NCBI GenBank assembly: GCA_020061125.1
Contig: JAGUYV010000315.1
Coordinates: 1-8,451, forward strand
Origin: a bacterium
GTDB lineage: Bacteria; UBP15; UBA6099; DSWB01
Length of the DNA stretch: 8,451 nt
Reading direction: 5' to 3'
Shown here: piece after piece, positions 5,253 through 8,451 of the stretch
Numbering within the stretch: the first letter of the stretch is position 1
Layout of the letters: every line of letters begins with the position of its first letter
Program-made: the position numbers and the translations under genes
The notes under the pieces: model-generated
What the model was told of the DNA's origin: nothing
What the model saw: the letters and a program-made list of their open reading frames with translations, nothing else
Database searches by the model: none

Positions 5253-6145
5253 TTCAGCCTTTTCCGCAACTGGAACGCGTAATCCACGCACGGGCCGGCA
5301 TGATACTCGCAGACCCGCGCGAAGTCCATGATCCGCAAACCCTTCTGTTCGCCAAGCAGGCCCGCGCCCGTGGCGTTGATGTACCGGGTTTCGCTCCAGC
5401 GCTCGAACCACATGCGGTAAGCCGCCAGGCTCTGCATGTACGCGCCGCAGGTGGCCACGGCCCGGCCGTGCATGTCGCGCGTCTCCGTCACCGTCTCGTG
5501 CTCCGGACGCTTCTCATCCAGCGGGAAACTCAAGTCCAGGCCCGCGAAGATTACAGGGTCCGCGCCCATGACCGTGGCCAGCATCATCGCCGCCCAGCCC
5601 ACGGTGCCGCCGGGCGCAAGCGCGCCAAAGTAATGGCGCGCTCTGTGAAAATAGCGCGCTTCGACCTCGCGCCAGAACCCGGTCCACGCCGGGTTGTCCG
5701 GGTCCGCGCTCACATCCTCGGTGTACAGCGCCATGTCGTCAGGCTCGAACAGGCTCACCAGGTCGGGGTCCTGGTACGGGCACAGCGCCACCAGGTCCTT
5801 GTGCGGCCGGTAGTTCTCGAAGAACCAGGCCGTGTGCGCCTGCGGGTCGCAGGTCACCGTAAGGTCCGGAACCACGCCGAAGTTCAGGCACCGGTCGAGC
5901 GCCGCGTCCACGGCAATCACCAGGAACTCGCCCTGGCGCTCGTTCAGCTCCGGCAGAATGCTCTCGAGGCTCGGCCCCGCGTTGGCCACAACCGCCGGCA
6001 CAGCGCGTCCCTTAAACATGCCGAACCAGCGGCGAACCCCGTTCATCCGCGCCACGCGCGGCCAGTTCGCGCGCCAGTTGCTCCACCACATGGGCAGCAG
6101 CGCTTCGGATATCCTGTAGTGTTCCGGCCTGGCCGCGGCGTTCAT
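5231..6145 (-). CDS. DUF115 (Maf/MptE-like) family protein, putative glycosyltransferase
   Basis: A 304-residue protein with the hallmarks of the DUF115 family: PAVVANAGPSL (50-60), VIAVDAALDRCLNFGVVPDL (76-95) followed by TVTCDPQ, PGGTVGWAAMMLA (178-190), GADPVIFAGLDLSF (194-207), and RYINATGAG (254-262). Known members include Maf proteins, which attach nonulosonic acids to flagellin, and the archaeal pterin pyrophosphokinase MptE. The fold binds a nucleotide-type donor. The ATG at 6145 was chosen because GGGGAG lies 8 nt before it and it starts 5 nt after the previous stop; the frame is open further upstream but without conserved sequence. The C-terminal VARSE and stop come from repeat copy 4. 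Such a gene is not part of the canonical Mu head module; virion or host-surface glycosylation is an inference. Confidence 0.85.
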   Translation of the reverse strand: MNAAARPEHYRISEALLPMWWSNWRANWPRVARMNGVRRWFGMFKGRAVPAVVANAGPSLESILPELNERQGEFLVIAVDAALDRCLNFGVVPDLTVTCDPQAHTAWFFENYRPHKDLVALCPYQDPDLVSLFEPDDMALYTEDVSADPDNPAWTGFWREVEARYFHRARHYFGALAPGGTVGWAAMMLATVMGADPVIFAGLDLSFPLDEKRPEHETVTETRDMHGRAVATCGAYMQSLAAYRMWFERWSETRYINATGAGLLGEQKGLRIMDFARVCEYHAGPCVDYAFQLRKRLKRVARSE

Positions 6146-6150
6146 GACCG

Positions 6151-6486
6151 TCACTCCCCGGTTGCGCCTGGGTTCGCGCCGTGCGCGCCCAGGATTTCCG
6201 CGATGATCCCGTCTTTTTTCGTGGCCGTCAGGGTGATGCCGCAGCACTGCGCGAACTCCTTGAGCTGCGCCACGGTCATGGACTGGAGCTTTTGCTCATC
6301 CGCGCCCGCGGCCGGCGTCGCGTCGGCCGGCGTCGCCTCGCGCGTGACTTCGAGCCACGGGTCGTTCAGTATGCGGTCCGTCATCTGCTCATCCGTGAGC
6401 GTCACGGGCGCGCGCCCGAACGCGAATCCGCCGCGGCTGTAGCGCCCGCTCGGGTGAGACCCTCGAACCTTCACTTTGTATGGCAT
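6151..6486 (-). CDS. Mu gp35-like small head protein (FluMu-type N-terminus plus HeH-like C-terminus)
   Basis: A 111-residue protein. The N-terminal half (KVKVRGSHPSGRYSRGGFAF at about 4-23, then LTDEQMTDRILNDPWLEV to 47) resembles the FluMu N-terminal domain. An A/P-rich linker (50-63) leads to a HeH/LEM-like helix-turn-helix at 67-100 (SMTVAQLKEFAQCCGI, then KKDGIIAEIL). This is the two-domain layout of the Mu gp35 equivalent, which follows the major capsid gene. The ATG at 6486 has GAGG about 6 nt upstream. The exact role in the virion is not established. Confidence 0.72.
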   Translation of the reverse strand: MPYKVKVRGSHPSGRYSRGGFAFGRAPVTLTDEQMTDRILNDPWLEVTREATPADATPAAGADEQKLQSMTVAQLKEFAQCCGITLTATKKDGIIAEILGAHGANPGATGE

Positions 6487-6523
6487 GGGCTTCCTCTTTC
6501 GTCAGGTTGCGGCCGGGCTGAAA

Positions 6524-6552
6524 GGGGGCGTGGCGCTTGCGGCCACGCCCCC
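6524..6552 (-). terminator. Strong hairpin downstream of the major capsid gene
   Basis: A perfect 11-bp stem (GGGGGCGTGGC / GCCACGCCCCC) with a 7-base loop starts 24 nt after the capsid stop. On the minus strand it is followed by only TTT, so it is probably a partial terminator or a 3'-stabilising hairpin. Either would raise capsid and cement mRNA over the downstream genes. No promoter is obvious before the gp35-like gene, so some read-through is likely. Confidence 0.5.
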
Positions 6553-6576
6553 CGTGAGCGCGGCCATGTCAATGGT

Positions 6577-7524
6577 TCAGTTCTTGATCTTGATGATGTG
6601 GTACCACGCGCCCGGAACCACGGTCCAGTACCCGCGGCCTACGTACACGTACTCGTCGAAGTCCACGAAGTGGTCCGAGTTTTCGCCCTTGATGCGCGTG
6701 TTGAACGATTCGTTCTCCACGTACAGCAGCGGCCTGATCTGGTCGTTCTCGGCGCCCTCGCTCGTGTCCCCGATGTACATCGGAAACCAGTCGTCCGCGT
6801 CCGTGAGCTTCGAGGACACGAAGATGTTCCTGGGGTCAATCTCGCCCGCGTAGGAGTTGCTCTCCGGCCCGGAGCCGAAATCCAGCAGCTCCGCGGTGAA
6901 CAGCTTCTTGAGCTTGCGCTCGAGCGCGGGCGGGCAGCACACGGCGTTGGGCTTAACGTCCAGGGTGCGCGTGTCGTCCGCGCTGGTAAGTCCGAACTTG
7001 AATCCCTGCATGGCCGTGCACGCGGAGTCCCAGTCCGCGGCGAGCTGCGCGTAGGTAGTCCCCGTGCCGCCCAGCAGGTTGTCGTTCACCACGCCGTCCT
7101 TGCCGCTCGGGTGGCTGTCGTCGAACAGGGGCTGGCCGTCGTAACACAGGTCGGTCTCCCCGTTGTTCAGCGCCGCCCACATGAGTTCGCTCGGGTGCAC
7201 GGCCGCGTCGTTGCCCATCTTGCGCAGCAGCGCTTCCTGCGACGCCGTGGCCGATTCCTCAAGCTCCTTGCGGCCCACGGCGATGGCCTCGCCGAACTGC
7301 TGGCAGGTGGCGATGGCCTCGTCGTCGCTCACCCGGTACACGCGCGGCGTGTCCTTGATCAGCATCAGGCCGGGGGTGTTGCGCAGAAAGCCCATCTTCA
7401 GGATGCGGCTCGATGGGCTGGGCACGAAGGTGCACAGCTTCAGGTGCGCCTGGTTCTTGGCCACGCGGTCGTAGCTCTCCAGGGGCAGGATCCGTAAATT
7501 TTCGCGTTTCACGCTTAATGGCAT
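6577..7524 (-). CDS. Major capsid protein, Mu gpT-like
   Basis: A 315-residue protein. The motif YDGQPLFDDSHPSG (128-141) matches the conserved DG-LF-HP segment of Mu-type major head subunits (gpT). Further family-like parts are VGRKELEESATASQ (83-96), CCPPALERKLKKLF (196-209), and a C-terminal block ending in FDEYVYVGRGYWTVVPGAWY (289-308). The subunit is expected to adopt the HK97 fold and form the icosahedral shell. Its length is close to the usual ~305 residues. ATG at 7524 with AAGGAG 7 nt upstream, a near-optimal site. The cement gene precedes it and a strong hairpin follows. Confidence 0.88.
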   Translation of the reverse strand: MPLSVKRENLRILPLESYDRVAKNQAHLKLCTFVPSPSSRILKMGFLRNTPGLMLIKDTPRVYRVSDDEAIATCQQFGEAIAVGRKELEESATASQEALLRKMGNDAAVHPSELMWAALNNGETDLCYDGQPLFDDSHPSGKDGVVNDNLLGGTGTTYAQLAADWDSACTAMQGFKFGLTSADDTRTLDVKPNAVCCPPALERKLKKLFTAELLDFGSGPESNSYAGEIDPRNIFVSSKLTDADDWFPMYIGDTSEGAENDQIRPLLYVENESFNTRIKGENSDHFVDFDEYVYVGRGYWTVVPGAWYHIIKIKN

Positions 7525-7550
7525 TGTCTCACTCCTTCTGTTCCGTCATG

Positions 7551-7565
7551 CCGGGCAGCGCCCGG
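7551..7565 (-). other. Short hairpin between cement and capsid genes
   Basis: CCGGGC-AGC-GCCCGG, a perfect 6-bp stem with a 3-base loop, lies between the cement stop and the capsid ribosome-binding site. There is no U-run. It may protect or help process the mRNA ahead of the capsid gene, but chance is possible in DNA this rich in GC. Confidence 0.3.
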
Positions 7566-7572
7566 GATTGTG

Positions 7573-8007
7573 TTACGAGCCGGTTTTCACGGCGTCGTCA
7601 ATGTCCAGCACGGCGCGCGTCGCGGTGAGGATCTCCGCGAACTCGCCCGCCAGGATCGCGTTCGACCCGGAAGCCAGGCCCGCGGAGGGCAGCACGGTCT
7701 GGTTGTCGGCCCAGTACGCTTTTTTGCCCAGGTCCGTTTGGGCCAGGCCCGAGCTGGCGAACTCGTGGTCACCGTCCGCGTGGACCACCACATACTTGTC
7801 GCCGTCCGCTCCGCCCGTGTTGTCCACGGCCTCGATGGACACGCCCACGGTCTTCACGCCCGCGGCGTCCTGGGCGTTCACCGCGTAGCCCGAGAGCACG
7901 CCCACGCCCACGCCCGCGGGGATCACTTCGTCCGCGGCCACGGGATACGCGCGCCGCTTGGTCACATTCTTGTTCGGGGTGTTCCGGTCCTGCGTTGTGG
8001 CTGTCAT
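7573..8007 (-). CDS. Capsid cement / head decoration protein
   Basis: A 144-residue, acidic, glycine- and alanine-rich beta protein. It starts MTATTQDRNTPNKNVTKRRA, followed by YPVAADEVIPAGVGVGVLSG (about 21-40), then VGVSIEAVDN, KYVVVHADGDHEFASSG and a late ILAGEFAEILTATRAVLDID. The repeated short beta strands around a value-type segment (current state, then value on display) are typical of DUF2190-like cement proteins that lie on the outside of the capsid. Its place between the protease/scaffold and capsid genes supports this. The ATG at 8007 has GAGG 7 nt upstream and a second AAGGAG close by. A start within the shared leader of the capsid gene suggests similar high translation. The family assignment is tentative. 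Confidence 0.65.
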   Translation of the reverse strand: MTATTQDRNTPNKNVTKRRAYPVAADEVIPAGVGVGVLSGYAVNAQDAAGVKTVGVSIEAVDNTGGADGDKYVVVHADGDHEFASSGLAQTDLGKKAYWADNQTVLPSAGLASGSNAILAGEFAEILTATRAVLDIDDAVKTGS

Positions 8008-8054
8008 GGTGTTTCCTCACTCCTTCCCTGTGTCGGGTTGTTTTTTTCGGGCGT

Positions 8055-8451
8055 TCACTTTCCGGGCGCCTTGATGCGCCCGGATCTGGCCTGCGCCAGG
8101 TACCACTCGCGCGACACTTTCATGTCCTTGGCGTGCGCGTCGTAATACTCGGCCGCGGCCTTCTCCGCGAAGTCCACGCCCGCTCCGTCCGCGGCCCCGG
8201 CCAGCTCGCGCGTCTCCGGGCCAATCACCGGCCGCTGCGCCAGCATGCGCATGAACTGCGCCCGCGCCGTGACCTTCACGGTCTTGCCGCCTTCGCTGAA
8301 GTCAATCGTCTCCGCGGCGTCGTCCAGCGCCAGCAGCGTGGACACCGTGCCGCCCGTTTCGTGCGGCAGCATGCGCCCCTCCTTGACCAGCCCGTCGCAG
8401 AACGAGACCATGCGGTTCCTGGTGAGTTCGTCCGTGGCGGCCTTGCCCGCG
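8055..8451 (-). CDS. Mu I-like protease/scaffold protein, C-terminal part (runs off the right edge)
   Basis: The last 131 residues of a gene that begins outside the window; the frame is open to the edge, so the internal ATG at 8411 is not the real start. The sequence is charged and helical: MVSFCDGLVKEGRMLP, a TLLALDDAAETIDF segment, then ARAQFMRMLAQRPVI and a C-terminus with YYDAHAKDMKVSREWYLAQA. This looks like the scaffold half of Mu-type head maturation protease/scaffold proteins (gpI/Z), which are encoded just before the cement and capsid genes. The catalytic part is not visible, so the protease assignment comes from synteny and family resemblance. Confidence 0.6.
   Translation of the reverse strand, partial: AGKAATDELTRNRMVSFCDGLVKEGRMLPHETGGTVSTLLALDDAAETIDFSEGGKTVKVTARAQFMRMLAQRPVIGPETRELAGAADGAGVDFAEKAAAEYYDAHAKDMKVSREWYLAQARSGRIKAPGK

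Noticed and set aside
6148-6247. Upstream extension of the DUF115 gene to 6247
   Set aside because: The extra 34 residues overlap the gp35-like C-terminus, are arginine-rich, and lack a ribosome-binding site, whereas ATG 6145 has GGGGAG at 8 nt.

Overview
The window is part of a bacteriophage or prophage virion-assembly operon. Every confident gene lies on the minus strand, so it reads from the right edge to the left edge. Gene order and protein features match the head and tail-connection module of Mu-like transposable phages: protease/scaffold C-terminus, capsid cement protein, gpT-like major capsid protein, gp35-like, (an inserted DUF115 gene), gp36-like (DUF1320), virion-morphogenesis/tail-completion protein, gp37-like (DUF1834), a small protein, major tail tube protein, tail-assembly chaperone pair, and the start of the tape measure protein. 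No contractile sheath gene is seen, and the tube gene follows the gp37-like gene and one small ORF. The particle is therefore inferred to have a Mu-type head and a long non-contractile tail, as in the D3112/B3 type of Mu-like siphophage.

The DNA is GC-rich, so many long but meaningless ORFs appear on the opposite strand. The host is not identifiable from phage genes alone. The Mu-like module and the style of the intergenic repeats suggest a Gram-negative, probably environmental and uncultured bacterium, possibly Desulfobacterota or the PVC group; this is a weak inference.

Layout: 8451-6577 holds head genes (protease/scaffold end, cement, capsid), closed by a strong hairpin behind the capsid gene. 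6486-4698 holds a gp35-like protein, a DUF115 (Maf/MptE-like) putative glycosyltransferase and gp36. 4455-2975 holds the tail-completion protein, gp37-like protein and a small protein. 2978-681 holds the tube protein and chaperones. 479-1 holds the N-terminus of the tape measure. 

Three features stand out. (1) Four related, partly palindromic repeat elements sit exactly in gene-gene junctions of this otherwise tight operon, and one of them supplies the last codons and stop of the DUF115 gene. (2) The chaperone pair carries an in-frame T TTT TTA slippery heptamer, followed after 8 nt by a possible stem-loop, with an uninterrupted -1 frame beyond it; this fits programmed frameshifting. (3) The 200-bp gap between chaperone and tape measure holds a plus-strand ORF for a very hydrophobic 54-residue protein, directly behind a promoter-like TATAAT box.
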